Below are positions 36,170 through 45,276 of a stretch of DNA of 64,000 nucleotides, in pieces. The notes under the pieces were generated by a model that saw only the letters and a list, made by a program, of their open reading frames with translations, ran no database searches and was not told the origin of the DNA. Numbering within the stretch: the first letter of the stretch is position 1; each line of letters begins with the position of its first letter. The stretch is from assembly GCA_029552745.1 (NCBI GenBank), contig JAKPDK010000167.1, positions 199,973 to 263,972 of the forward strand, written 5' to 3'. This DNA comes from Candidatus Hydrogenedentota bacterium. GTDB lineage: Bacteria; Hydrogenedentota; Hydrogenedentia; Hydrogenedentales; SLHB01. The translations under genes and the position numbers were made by a program.

Positions 36170-36199
36170 TTGAAAAAAATGGCAGAAAAACCTTAGTAT
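36170..36199 (+). promoter_or_regulatory. Promoter placing transcription start at the start codon
   Basis: TTGAAA (36170-36175), an 18-nt spacer and TAGTAT (36194-36199) lie 6 nt before ATG 36206. The mRNA would begin at or within 1-2 nt of the ATG, consistent with the absence of a ribosome-binding site. Confidence 0.55.
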
Positions 36200-36205
36200 T
36201 CATGC

Positions 36206-37729
36206 ATGATTGGAGCGTACGCACTTCGTCACATCTTTTGCAGTTTACTGCGCCCTGCTTCGAGCGTATTGAGCCAAGATATTTGTGTGCCTTTGTTACT
36301 GTTTTTTGCTTTCCTTTCCCCTCTGACGAATGCACAAACGGCATTGAGCACAAGCCCCAGCGGACATTTTGTAACCTACAAAGACAAACCCTTACTTCTC
36401 ATAGGAGACAGCGGTACCCATTGCGTCCTGCAAGACGCCAACCTGGATTATGCCCGATGGGTTGCAGACTGTGCCGCGGCTGGTTTGAACGCGGTGCACG
36501 TTTGGGCGTTTGTAGCCCCTCGTCAACAACTGGACGGGTCGGTCGTGGAACGTCGATATGGGTATGTGTACCCCGGATTAACTCCGTGGGCACGAAAGAC
36601 TTCTGGGCCTCGGGCAGCAGATGGCGGGTATTGTTGGGATTTACACCGGTGGGACGAGGGGAATACACCTGACCACTATTGGTATCGTTTAAGGGACCTG
36701 TGTCGGCTGACGCAAGAAAGCGGTCTGGTATTAGGTATCACCGTATTTTGGGGTTGGCCCAAACATCCCGACGACTGGAAATATCACCCCTTTAACGTGC
36801 TCAATGGGGGACCCATAGAAGACCAACCTGCGCCCCATGCAACCCAAGTACAACGCATCGCCTCGCCCGGAACCGAGGTGTTGGACGAAACTTGGTCAGA
36901 CTCGTGGGAGACGGCGAAGAAAAACCAGTGGTTATGGGAACGGTTTTGTGAAAAACTAATCGAGGAGACCGCTGCTTTTGACCATGTCTTCTTTGTTTTC
37001 ATGGACGAGCATTCGTACGATGAAGGCAACGGAGGAGACCATTTTCGCCGATTCTTTCAACGCCGAGGATGTCGTTGGGCGGACTGGGAAAAACGACGAG
37101 CCGACGTTGATTACGTTTTTGACCCCATTTCACATGATAAGACCTGGGGACGCAACAAGGGCGCTGTAGAGCGATTCCACCGAACACCGTGTCGCCCGTT
37201 CCTAATCCTCGAAGGGGGGCCGTACCAAGGGGATGTCGTACGTCATTCATTATGGACGGCCATAATGGGGGGCGCTAGCTACTTTTTCCACAACGATGAG
37301 GGTCAAGGTTCCGACTACGCCGGCGTGATGCAATATGATCCGAACGTACCTCGTGTCACCCTCGATACCCGTCGGATGGCTTGGATGGGACATGCCGCTC
37401 GGTTCTTCGGAACTTATGTCTCCGACCTAGATGCCCTACAACCGATGAATGAATTGACTAGTCCCCCGATGTTCTATTGTTTGGCGAACCCCGGTAGTGA
37501 ATATATTGTATACGCCATGCCAGACCATCCCGAGCCGGTGGTACTTAACCTGAGCGACGTGCACGGAACGTTCTCGGCGCGATTTCATGATCCGCGTAAC
37601 GGGGCGTTTTTAGCCGAACAACGCATCGAGGGCGGTGTACGGCTTGAACTACCGAGACCCTCCGACGAGGATTGGGTGGTTTTGGTGCAGTCTCTGAGCA
37701 CGAAACCGGTTTGCAAAGACAGGGAATAG
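36206..37729 (+). CDS. Secreted DUF4038-like TIM-barrel glycoside hydrolase
   Basis: The 507-aa protein has a long N-region with a signal peptide (VPLLLFFAFLSPLTNAQ) and a TIM barrel recalling DUF4038/apiosidase-type (GH140-like) hydrolases. Family-like traits are the opening GDSGTHCVLQDANLDYARWV, AAGLNAVHVWAFVAP, a candidate catalytic acid in FVFMDEHSYDE and a second in LILEGGPYQ, and FHNDEGQGS. A small C-terminal beta domain follows. It probably cleaves a glycan outside the inner membrane; the substrate is inferred only from the family. No ribosome-binding site is visible. The Rieske gene follows 41 nt downstream. Confidence 0.7.
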   Translation: MIGAYALRHIFCSLLRPASSVLSQDICVPLLLFFAFLSPLTNAQTALSTSPSGHFVTYKDKPLLLIGDSGTHCVLQDANLDYARWVADCAAAGLNAVHVWAFVAPRQQLDGSVVERRYGYVYPGLTPWARKTSGPRAADGGYCWDLHRWDEGNTPDHYWYRLRDLCRLTQESGLVLGITVFWGWPKHPDDWKYHPFNVLNGGPIEDQPAPHATQVQRIASPGTEVLDETWSDSWETAKKNQWLWERFCEKLIEETAAFDHVFFVFMDEHSYDEGNGGDHFRRFFQRRGCRWADWEKRRADVDYVFDPISHDKTWGRNKGAVERFHRTPCRPFLILEGGPYQGDVVRHSLWTAIMGGASYFFHNDEGQGSDYAGVMQYDPNVPRVTLDTRRMAWMGHAARFFGTYVSDLDALQPMNELTSPPMFYCLANPGSEYIVYAMPDHPEPVVLNLSDVHGTFSARFHDPRNGAFLAEQRIEGGVRLELPRPSDEDWVVLVQSLSTKPVCKDRE

Positions 37730-37770
37730 GCAGAAACCAAACGGTAAAAAGATGCAGATTGAGGTAGACT

Positions 37771-38073
37771 ATGGGAAAGTTTGTCGCAGTGGCAAAGGTG
37801 CAAGACATACCTGACGATGAGTCCATCTGTGTGCGAGTCGAAGGGGAACATATCGCCATTTTCAATGTGCATGGAAAATACTATGCCATATCAGACATGT
37901 GCGCCCACGCGGGCGGTCCAATCTCTCAAGGTTGGGTGAGTGATATGCGCGTGACGTGTCCGTGGCACGGCTGGCAGTTTGAACTAGACCCAGAACATGA
38001 CCCTGAAGACGGCATGCGGCGATATCCTGTAAAAGTGGAAGGCGATGATATACTAATTGAAGTGGATGGATAA
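37771..38073 (+). CDS. Rieske [2Fe-2S] ferredoxin, NirD-like
   Basis: The 100-aa protein is a single Rieske domain. Cluster ligands are plain in CAHAGG and CPWHGW (C-x-H and C-x-x-H, 17 residues between them). It lacks a signal peptide, so it is a cytoplasmic electron carrier, similar in size to NirD and to ferredoxin subunits of dioxygenases; it has no oxygenase partner here. GAGGT lies before the ATG. It is 41 nt upstream of a radical SAM enzyme, for which it could be an electron donor; that is inference. Confidence 0.92.
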   Translation: MGKFVAVAKVQDIPDDESICVRVEGEHIAIFNVHGKYYAISDMCAHAGGPISQGWVSDMRVTCPWHGWQFELDPEHDPEDGMRRYPVKVEGDDILIEVDG

Positions 38074-38114
38074 CTGGAAAAGCTAGTGCTTTCCGTTTGC
38101 GGGAGGTATAACCG

Positions 38115-39221
38115 ATGAGCAGCAAACGGATCCAAGATTTTTTGCATAACCACACCATGCCAGCGGCGCCGGAACTGGTGGTTCGCGTAGATGACGACAC
38201 GGTGCGATGTTTAGCGTGTGGCAACCGCTGCTTTATTCCAAACGGAGAGAGCGGCATTTGCCGCATGCGGTTTAACCACAACGGCGAACTCCGCGTGCCT
38301 GGCGGGTATGTTGCCGGTCTTCAAATCGACCCGATAGAAAAGAAGCCGTTTTTCCATGCGTTTCCTGGGCGCGAGGCGCTTTCCTTCGGCATGGTAGGAT
38401 GCAACCTCCATTGTAGTTTCTGCCAAAATTGGGTCTCTAGCCAGACCCTAAAAGATGATTTTGCTGGCGTGATGCCACACCCAGTTACAGCGGACGACCT
38501 GATAGCCGCGGCGTTGTCGGAAAAAGCACCGGTCATCGTGAGCACCTACAACGAGCCATTAATTACTTCCGATTGGGCAGTGGAGATCTTCAAGCGTGCA
38601 AAACCGAAAGGACTCGTGTGTGGCTATGTGAGCAACGGCAATGCCACGCCCGAGGTTTTGAAGTTCTTGCGTCCTTACGTCGATTTGTTCAAAGTGGATT
38701 TGAAATGCTTTGACGAGGCGAAATACCGCGAACTTGGCGCTAATCTACATAACATCTTAAAAAGCATCGAGCTATTGAAAGACCTTGGATTCTGGGTGGA
38801 AATCGTGACGCTCGTCGTGCCGGAGTTTAACAACAGCCCGGAGGAATTGGCGGCTATCGCAAAGTTCATTGCCAGTATTTCACCGGACATTCCGTGGCAT
38901 GTGACTGCGTTTCATCCCGATTACAAAATGAACAACGTGCGACGCACATCGCGCGAAGACCTCGACCGGGCTTACGATGCGGGCAAAACGGCAGGGCTCC
39001 ATTTCGTGTATGAAGGAAACTTGGCTGCTGGAGACCGAGAGAATACCTATTGTCCCTCTTGCGGGAGTTTGCTGATTCGTCGTCGCGGGTTTTATGTGCT
39101 AGAGAATCGCATGCGGGGAAAACATTGCCCCGAATGCAACGCACTCATTGCAGGCATGTGGGAAGAAAACCCGCCCAAACAAAGCGGCGGAATCGGCATT
39201 CCGCGCGTCTTGGGAATCTAG
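38115..39221 (+). CDS. amrS: Radical SAM enzyme of the AmmeMemoRadiSam type
   Basis: The 368-aa protein has the radical SAM cluster motif CNLHCSFC inside GMVGCNLHCSFCQNWV, typical of AmrS/PflA-like enzymes. It has an N-terminal pair CLACGNRC and an extra C-terminal CPSCG and CPEC, a probable zinc ribbon. AmrS normally belongs with AMMECR1 and Memo proteins in a conserved set of unknown chemistry; those two are not in this window. GGGAGG lies 9 nt before the ATG. The Rieske gene just upstream suggests a shared transcript. Confidence 0.88.
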   Translation: MSSKRIQDFLHNHTMPAAPELVVRVDDDTVRCLACGNRCFIPNGESGICRMRFNHNGELRVPGGYVAGLQIDPIEKKPFFHAFPGREALSFGMVGCNLHCSFCQNWVSSQTLKDDFAGVMPHPVTADDLIAAALSEKAPVIVSTYNEPLITSDWAVEIFKRAKPKGLVCGYVSNGNATPEVLKFLRPYVDLFKVDLKCFDEAKYRELGANLHNILKSIELLKDLGFWVEIVTLVVPEFNNSPEELAAIAKFIASISPDIPWHVTAFHPDYKMNNVRRTSREDLDRAYDAGKTAGLHFVYEGNLAAGDRENTYCPSCGSLLIRRRGFYVLENRMRGKHCPECNALIAGMWEENPPKQSGGIGIPRVLGI

Positions 39222-39299
39222 ATTTCAGACCGCTAAGATTTCTTCTCAATTCTTAGAACCGGCATCGACGGACAAGACGATACCCGTCCAAAAGCTTCT

Positions 39300-40589
39300 T
39301 CAACATGTAGGGGTGCGGCAAACCGTATTCTTGCCAGCTGCCTTCGCCTGATAAAGTGCCTCGTCAGCGGCTTTCACTAAACTCTTGGCGTCCATGCCGT
39401 TGCGATGTTCCGCTACACCAAGGCTCAACGACGTGCCATACCGTTCCAACGAATCAAACCCTTCGCGAATACGCTGTGCGGCGCGTAGTGCGGCCTCGGC
39501 ATTTCCATGAACAATGACAGCAAATTCATCGCCGCCATACCGGAAAGCGCGATCTTGCGAACGCACCGACCGTCGGATCGTCTCGCCGATGCTTCTCAAA
39601 AGGCTGTCGCCCGTTTGATGCCCAAACGTATCATTGCACTTCTTGAAATTATCCACATCGACAAACACGAGCGAAAGGGCAGTTCGGTTGGAAACAGCAG
39701 ATTCGATCTCGCCTTCGAGCCACGCGTAAAAGGTCCGCTGATTGAGCAAGCCGGTGAGACCATCGGTGGTTGCCATCTGAGCCAGTCGGTCTGTCGTCAG
39801 ACGTTTCTCTGTCACATCTGTAAAGACTAAAAGAATCCACGCCTCTTCTACGGTATCGATATAGGACACGCTGACGTCAACCCAGACTTGTTTGCCGGAA
39901 CTTTGGCGGATCTGAATGTCCGCCAGCGCGCCTCGCTTGTTACCTGCTATCGCCTTCATCCCATACTGAAAGCGTTCTACATCCGATTTCAGAAACCATT
40001 GCGTGATCGGCGTGCCAAGCAATTCTTCGCGCGTATGCCCCCAAAGTTCACATACCGCCGCATTGGCATCCACAATAACGTGCGTTGACGGCTCGAGCAC
40101 GATCATTCCATTCATATTGCGCTCAAAAAGCAATCCGTACTTACGGTCACTCGCACCCTGCATGTTAGAAGAAAGGTCCGTCGCATCCGGATTGCGTCGC
40201 GCAGCCCGTTCCCGAAACATCCGCAACAGACGCGCCCCCATCTCCTCCGCCGGGTAAGGTTTGGTCATAAAATCGGATGCGCCCGCACGCACCGCCTCGA
40301 GAAATGGAAACTCGTTGGGGTAGGCCGTCATCACGAGGATGTCGCAGTCCGGGGCAACACGTTTTGCTTCGCGAATCAATTCGATACCATGCCGCCCCGG
40401 CATCAGCATATCGGTGACTAATACGTCGTAAGGTTGTTCAGCAAGTTTGTTCAGTACGGTGTCCCCGTCCCCGCAGGTCTCCACGTTGCATGGGAATACC
40501 TGACCGATCACGCTGAGTAACGCCGTTGTAACCTGCGGGTCATCATCCGCAATCAAAATACGCGCAATTTTACCGTTTTTCACGACCAC
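39300..40589 (-). CDS. Response regulator with receiver, PAS and GGDEF domains (diguanylate cyclase)
   Basis: The 429-aa cytoplasmic protein has a receiver domain (about 10-125; DDD pocket, phospho-acceptor Asp in VLVTDMLMPG, Thr in VMTAYP, Lys in MTKPYP), a PAS domain (about 148-265) and a GGDEF cyclase (about 270-425) with intact YGGDEFAVI. An RxxD inhibition site (RSQD) sits five residues before GGDEF, so c-di-GMP product inhibition is expected. It makes c-di-GMP in response to an unknown histidine kinase, which is not nearby. A PilZ protein lies 0.9 kb away on the other strand. Confidence 0.95.
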   Translation of the reverse strand: MVVKNGKIARILIADDDPQVTTALLSVIGQVFPCNVETCGDGDTVLNKLAEQPYDVLVTDMLMPGRHGIELIREAKRVAPDCDILVMTAYPNEFPFLEAVRAGASDFMTKPYPAEEMGARLLRMFRERAARRNPDATDLSSNMQGASDRKYGLLFERNMNGMIVLEPSTHVIVDANAAVCELWGHTREELLGTPITQWFLKSDVERFQYGMKAIAGNKRGALADIQIRQSSGKQVWVDVSVSYIDTVEEAWILLVFTDVTEKRLTTDRLAQMATTDGLTGLLNQRTFYAWLEGEIESAVSNRTALSLVFVDVDNFKKCNDTFGHQTGDSLLRSIGETIRRSVRSQDRAFRYGGDEFAVIVHGNAEAALRAAQRIREGFDSLERYGTSLSLGVAEHRNGMDAKSLVKAADEALYQAKAAGKNTVCRTPTC

Positions 40590-40735
40590 CTTCCCTCACA
40601 AGTGTCCACTTGCTAAATTATAACAATAGAATTATACGTAAGTCAAAGAAAAGGATTTTTCCTTTCGCGCTGCAAACAAATCCCTTTCCAGTGAATGAAT
40701 CTATTAATAGTAGACCATAGTCTCTAAAAATACGT

Positions 40736-40772
40736 TATAATGTGGATTCGAGAATGCAAATAACTATATATT
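40736..40772 (+). promoter_or_regulatory. Candidate -10 boxes before the M23 peptidase gene
   Basis: A perfect TATAAT lies at 40736-40741, with a weak TAGACC 19 nt upstream. A second box, TATATT, lies at 40767-40772, 6 nt before ATG 40779, with no good -35. The two would give a leader of about 30 nt or none; no ribosome-binding site is seen. Confidence 0.4.
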
Positions 40773-40778
40773 GTGCTT

Positions 40779-41309
40779 ATGATTGGCAACACCCAAAACA
40801 GACCTCATACAAAGTGGCTCGGGAGCAAACCTGTCGTAACACATTTGCTGGCACCGGTTCTTATAATGATAAGCACCGGTTGTGCCACATCCCGTATTGC
40901 GCGCGAAAGTACGACTCCTAATCTTTGGCCTGTGCGGTGTTCCGAGCATAAAATCAATTCTGGATTTGGCGATCCGCGCGTACACCAGGGTGGCTTGGCT
41001 AAGAAACATGCGGGAGTCGATATTAAGGCGCCGCACGGGGCTGATGTTCTTGCCGCCGCACCCGGCGTTGTGACTCAAGTCGGTTGGGATCGAGACGGTT
41101 ACGGCAACTTCATCCGAATAACCCATGACCGCATTTTTGAGACGCTCTATGCCCATTTATCTAAGGTACTTACCCGAGAAGGCAAACGGGTGCGACGCGG
41201 CGCGGTGATTGGAAAAGTGGGGCAAACGGGTAATGCCACAGGACCCCATCTGCATTATGAAGTACGCAAGAACGGACATCCGGTAGACCCATTGCCTTAT
41301 TTGCCCTAG
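40779..41309 (+). CDS. M23 family metallopeptidase, probable lipoprotein
   Basis: The 176-aa protein has a hydrophobic N-terminus ending LIMISTGC, a possible but imperfect lipobox, and a compact LytM/peptidase M23 domain. Zinc ligands are visible: the first His and Asp in KKHAGVDIKAP, and the HxH of GPHLHYEVRKNG. The pattern GNFIRITH and LYAHLSK is typical of the family. All ligands are present, so it may be an active peptidoglycan endopeptidase at the envelope rather than a degenerate NlpD-like activator. GTG 40773 is an alternative start. Confidence 0.88.
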   Translation: MIGNTQNRPHTKWLGSKPVVTHLLAPVLIMISTGCATSRIARESTTPNLWPVRCSEHKINSGFGDPRVHQGGLAKKHAGVDIKAPHGADVLAAAPGVVTQVGWDRDGYGNFIRITHDRIFETLYAHLSKVLTREGKRVRRGAVIGKVGQTGNATGPHLHYEVRKNGHPVDPLPYLP

Positions 41310-41470
41310 CACAACCTTCTCCAGCTTTTCCCGTAATTATGCAATTCTCTATTTCTCACTGTTCTTTCTTGCCAAAGAAAGACGGGGATAGAGGGAACCT
41401 TTTGGGCGGTGGTGTTATTAATAAGTGTACTCTCTGGGGCAACCCATCGAAAGGAAGGTACGAAAACAAC

Positions 41471-41830
41471 ATGATGACGCAAGGTGTAGATGATAGAAGA
41501 AGGCATCTCCGCCGCGACGTAACGCTCTGTGCCTGGTTACGCTTTCGCGGAGAGAAAAGCCCTCGCTGCACCCGCTCGTGCGACCTGACTCGCGAAGGCG
41601 CACGCTTCGTCACGCTCCGTCCTGTTGCGGTGGGCGAGCCGGTTCTGATTACCCTAGCGCTTAGCGGTACCCAATCGCTGGAGTGCAAGGGTGTTGTCCG
41701 CTGGTGCCGTATGCTGCCAAATCGAATGTACGAGTTCGGGGTTCGTTTCCTCGATTTGCATGACGAGGAATATGAGCGACTGGACGAAGTCATGGCGGTT
41801 TCGGAAGCAGCAGAAGCGGCTCTCGTCTGA
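41471..41830 (+). CDS. PilZ domain c-di-GMP-binding protein
   Basis: The 119-aa protein is a single PilZ domain. The N-terminal RHLRRDV supplies the RxxxR ligand and CDLTREGARF is a variant of the D/NxSxxG motif with Thr for Ser. ATG 41471 is chosen because AAGGAAGG precedes it; the frame is open 44 codons upstream without support. It should bind c-di-GMP made by the nearby GGDEF protein and change conformation to act on an unknown partner. It follows the M23 peptidase gene by 161 nt on the same strand. Confidence 0.85.
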   Translation: MMTQGVDDRRRHLRRDVTLCAWLRFRGEKSPRCTRSCDLTREGARFVTLRPVAVGEPVLITLALSGTQSLECKGVVRWCRMLPNRMYEFGVRFLDLHDEEYERLDEVMAVSEAAEAALV

Positions 41831-41877
41831 AGATCTCTTCTTTAACTCCCGTAGAAACCCCCTGGGATATTTGGTGA

Positions 41878-43290
41878 TTAGATGTATTGCGCCACAATCG
41901 CGAGTCCCGCCGCGACACTCGTGAACGTGTCGCGATGCAGGAGCTTTTCGTCGCCGTAGCGCGAAACCAGCATGTGGCGTACTGCGGGAACAAGACAGGT
42001 ACCGCCGGTGGTGAGCACCAGATCAATACCTTCGGGCGTAATGCCCGCGTTCGCTTCCGCTTCTTTGATGCATTCCAGCATATCGTCCAGCACCGGCTCG
42101 ATAATGTGTGTAAACTCGGAGCGTGTTACAGGCATCTGTAGATGGATTGATTCCGTGCGGAACTCCACGTGCGTCTCCCATTCCTCGCTAAGGGTCTTCT
42201 TGGCTTGCTCAATTTTCCGCACAAGGGGATACCCATAATTCCGCTGGATGAACGTTCGCAACATGCGAATGGCTTCGGGGTGCGTGGAGCTGCTCTCCAC
42301 GGCGATTAGCCAATTCAGTGTTTCTTCTGTGTTGAGCTTGTACAGATTCTGCCAGTCCAAAAGGCTATTGTAGATATTTTGCGGCATGGGTAGTTTCGAA
42401 GGTCCGTATCTCGAACGACTGCCCAGCAAGGGGAATACTTTTGCGCGGATCAACTCGCGGTCAAGAACATCCCCCGCAATCGGCACTCCGGCAACACCCA
42501 AGATACGACTCTCAGCAAGACGTTCTGCCGCGCCAGCGCCTCCTCCAAACTCCATCACGCAAACGTCACACGTTCCTCCGCCAATATCAACCACCATAAG
42601 ACGTTGCCGCATGTCGGTACGTACTGCATATTCCACGCACGCCGCCACCGGCTCATAAAAGAACACCACCTCCCGGAAACCCGCCAGTTCCGCAGCACGA
42701 CGCAATCGTCTCTCAGCCACCTCATCTTCTTCCGGACGTTTTGCAAAGCACACAGGCCTGCCCAGCACCACCGTGTCGATTTCTTCTCCCGATTCCAGAC
42801 AAACCTTATTACGGATCTCCTTAAGAATCAGGGACACCAACTCTTCGATTTGGTAGTGGGTGCCGAATACCTCCGTTCCCTTAAAATCCGGGAAACGCAA
42901 CATACTCTTGATTGACTGAAACAGTCGCCCCGGAGAATTGACTTCCAGCGTCACATGGGCAAACATCGCCTCGCGTCCCTCATACATTTCATCGCGCGGC
43001 TTGTACCCTTCTGATTTGTCCGGCTCTGATCCCACATAGGCTTCGACCGCCGTTTCTAACTTCACTTGACGGAGCAACACTTCGCGGTCGACGTTACGTT
43101 CGATAAACGTCTGCGCTGCCCTTCGTCCGATGATTTCCTCCCCCGACCGCGAAATATACACCAACGAGGGTAACGAATAAGGGTTATCGTTCAGGTCGTC
43201 CAGTTGCAGCACGCGCACCTGCCCGTTGGAACACAACGCCGCACTGGAATTGGTTGTACCAAAATCTATTCCGCAAGCTCGAAAAGCCAC
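41878..43290 (-). CDS. Hsp70-family protein without a substrate-binding domain (YegD-like)
   Basis: The 470-aa protein has the actin/Hsp70 ATPase fold: phosphate 1 motif CGIDFGTTNSSAA, phosphate 2 MVVDIGGGTCDVCV, and adenosine motif LVLTTGGTCLVPAVRHML. At 470 residues it ends after the nucleotide domain with a short helical tail, so it lacks the peptide-binding domain of DnaK. This matches YegD-type proteins, whose role is poorly known. No DnaJ or GrpE gene is near. A hairpin at 43381-43405 lies about 90 nt upstream of its start. Confidence 0.88.
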   Translation of the reverse strand: MAFRACGIDFGTTNSSAALCSNGQVRVLQLDDLNDNPYSLPSLVYISRSGEEIIGRRAAQTFIERNVDREVLLRQVKLETAVEAYVGSEPDKSEGYKPRDEMYEGREAMFAHVTLEVNSPGRLFQSIKSMLRFPDFKGTEVFGTHYQIEELVSLILKEIRNKVCLESGEEIDTVVLGRPVCFAKRPEEDEVAERRLRRAAELAGFREVVFFYEPVAACVEYAVRTDMRQRLMVVDIGGGTCDVCVMEFGGGAGAAERLAESRILGVAGVPIAGDVLDRELIRAKVFPLLGSRSRYGPSKLPMPQNIYNSLLDWQNLYKLNTEETLNWLIAVESSSTHPEAIRMLRTFIQRNYGYPLVRKIEQAKKTLSEEWETHVEFRTESIHLQMPVTRSEFTHIIEPVLDDMLECIKEAEANAGITPEGIDLVLTTGGTCLVPAVRHMLVSRYGDEKLLHRDTFTSVAAGLAIVAQYI

Positions 43291-43380
43291 CGTTCACCAC
43301 CTAAGGCGCCCTTGTTCAAAGCCCAAATACTGTTGCAGTCTGCGCCTTTCACGATAATTCATATGTAGAAAAACACAACG

Positions 43381-43405
43381 CCGCGCCTGGTCATTTCCGG
43401 CGCGG
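43381..43405 (-). terminator. GC hairpin followed by T-rich tract, possible terminator
   Basis: CCGCGCC and GGCGCGG (7 bp) enclose an 11-nt loop. On the minus strand the stem is followed by CGTTGTGTTTTTC. It could end readthrough from rhaA and the repeat island before the Hsp70-like gene, or be part of that gene's leader. Confidence 0.4.
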
Positions 43406-43473
43406 AGGTTGCCAAAACTGTTCCTTTTACACCAAACCAGAGAAAATTGCAAATCTTCTCTTATCAACACTTG

Positions 43474-43800
43474 CTTGTGCGAGGAGCCCTAATGGTGCGA
43501 CGCGGCAATCCCCTCGGGATTTCGGGGATAACCCTGCCTTAGGTTCTCTTGCGCTACGCGGTTGAGGGGATTGCTTCGTCGCTTCGAAGACTCCGCTCCT
43601 CGCAATGACAACCAGGGGGACACCAAACGCAACCGGCTCGGGCAAAACCTACCCAGGTCATCCCCTGTAGGGGGCGAGCCCCCGTGCTCGCCCTCCCGTG
43701 TCCTTACCACCGACCAACTCCTGCGCAAATTCCTTGCCTCTCCTGCAGGGGTGAGGCATGCCTCGTCCCTACAGGAGATGCAAGGAGACAGGTGTCCCTC
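43474..43800. repeat. Repeat island E
   Basis: A unit of about 136 bp with a worn left end (TTGTGCGAGGAG) and an intact right end (CTCCTCGCAATGAC, to 43609) is followed by GGGCGAGCCCCCGTGCTCGCCC (about 43674-43695) and TGAGGCATGCCTCGTCCCTAC (about 43750). It lies between two same-strand genes. No gene in 43291-43945 is supported. Confidence 0.85.
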
Positions 43801-43847
43801 CGGACGCTTGGTTCACTCACGAAGAGAACCTTATAAGCCTCATGGTG

Positions 43848-43889
43848 AAAAAAGAAAGGCATAAGACGGGATGAAGCCCGTCCTATGCC
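43848..43889 (-). terminator. Rho-independent terminator of rhaA
   Basis: Read on the minus strand, GGCATAGGACGGG and CCCGTCTTATGCC pair as a 13-bp stem with one mismatch and a 6-nt loop, followed by TTTCTTTTTT. It lies 57 nt after the rhaA stop. Confidence 0.85.
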
Positions 43890-43945
43890 ATGAAAGAAAC
43901 CTCTCTAACATAGAGGGCGCGAGAACGACGCGCTCAAATCGCGCT

Positions 43946-45226
43946 CTATTTTCTCATCGCGAGGACGTCGCGCTCGTAACGGCGCACATCTTCTAACCAC
44001 GCAGCACCGTGTGGCACTCCTTGCTTCACACAATAGTAATCCCATACAGCGCCAAAAGGTAACGATTTGATCTCCTCCAGCATCGCGAGTCTTGCGGTGT
44101 AGTTCCCCTCCGTTTCCAGCGAACGTAGCCGGTCGGTGGGTTCCAGCAACGCGATTAATAACGCTTTGAGCATGGCACGTGTGCCCGTCACCCATGCGGC
44201 GATGCGATTGATGCTGGCGTCAAAGAAGTCCAGTCCAATGTGGACGCGTTGCACAAAACCATGCCGAATAATCTCTTCCGCCGTCGCTCGCAAATCGTCA
44301 GAAAGGATGACGACATGGTCGCTGTCCCACCGTATACCACGGCTCACATGCAACAGGATCTCGTCCACGAACAGGAGTATAGAGGAAATCTTGTCGGCAA
44401 TGGTTTCGGTGGGATGGAAGTGCCCCGCGTCGAGACAAAGCAAAACATTCTTTTCGACAGCATAGCCCAGATAAAACTCATGGGACCCGACGACGTAACT
44501 TTCAGAACCGATCCCAAACAATTTCGACTCGACGGAATCCAGATTGAATTTGGGATCCAACTTTTCCCCTAAAATACGATCCAGAGATTCTCTCAAACGC
44601 GCTCTGGGCGCCCAACGGTCGATCGGGGTATCTTTCATGCCATCGGGAATCCAGATGTTGGTCACGCAAGGCGTCCCGAGCGTTTGTCCAAAAAACGCAC
44701 CGATCTTTCGGCACGCGATCGCATGATTCACCCAAAAGTCCCGGATGGATTTATCTGGATGAGACAAGGTCAACCCATCGTCCGCTTTGGGATGTGCAAA
44801 AAAAGTGGGATTGAAGTCGATGCCCAGTCCTTTCGCCTTTGCCCAATCAGCCCATCGCGCAAAGTGTTCCGGACCTAGTGCGTCACGGTCTACTTTTTTC
44901 CCGCCGGTTTCTGCATACATGGCGTGGAGATTCAGGCGGTGTTTCCCCGGAATAAGTCGGTAAGCCTGTTCCATGTCCTGCCGCAATTCGTCCGCCGTAC
45001 GCGCTTTGCCTGGATAATTACCGGTCGCTTGGATCCCACCGCCAGATGCGCTCTCGGTGTGCTCAAAGCCGCCGACATCGTCGCCTTGCCAACAATGCAG
45101 GGAAATCGATACCCCGGCGAGACGTTCTAAGGCTGTGTCCGTGTCGACACCATATGCCGCGTAGATCTCACGCGCACATTCGTACGCCTTTTCCACATTT
45201 GGGGATTTTGGAAATGGGGATGACAT
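43946..45226 (-). CDS. rhaA: L-rhamnose isomerase
   Basis: RhaA converts L-rhamnose to L-rhamnulose in the cytoplasm with Mn/Zn cofactors. The 426 residues cover the full family length, with [16 protein letters not shown] near the N-terminus, [21 protein letters not shown] and [11 protein letters not shown] carrying metal-binding Glu, Asp and His residues. ATG 45226 has AGGAG 9 nt upstream; the TTG 9 nt before it is not needed. Kinase and aldolase partners are not adjacent, though a class II aldolase is at 15.9 kb. The ZIP transporter gene lies 50 nt upstream on the same strand. A strong terminator follows. Confidence 0.95.
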   Translation of the reverse strand: MSSPFPKSPNVEKAYECAREIYAAYGVDTDTALERLAGVSISLHCWQGDDVGGFEHTESASGGGIQATGNYPGKARTADELRQDMEQAYRLIPGKHRLNLHAMYAETGGKKVDRDALGPEHFARWADWAKAKGLGIDFNPTFFAHPKADDGLTLSHPDKSIRDFWVNHAIACRKIGAFFGQTLGTPCVTNIWIPDGMKDTPIDRWAPRARLRESLDRILGEKLDPKFNLDSVESKLFGIGSESYVVGSHEFYLGYAVEKNVLLCLDAGHFHPTETIADKISSILLFVDEILLHVSRGIRWDSDHVVILSDDLRATAEEIIRHGFVQRVHIGLDFFDASINRIAAWVTGTRAMLKALLIALLEPTDRLRSLETEGNYTARLAMLEEIKSLPFGAVWDYYCVKQGVPHGAAWLEDVRRYERDVLAMRK

Positions 45227-45276
45227 TCTGTGCAACTCCTTTATGTTGTTTCCTGTTACAATCAGAAACTTTTTTA

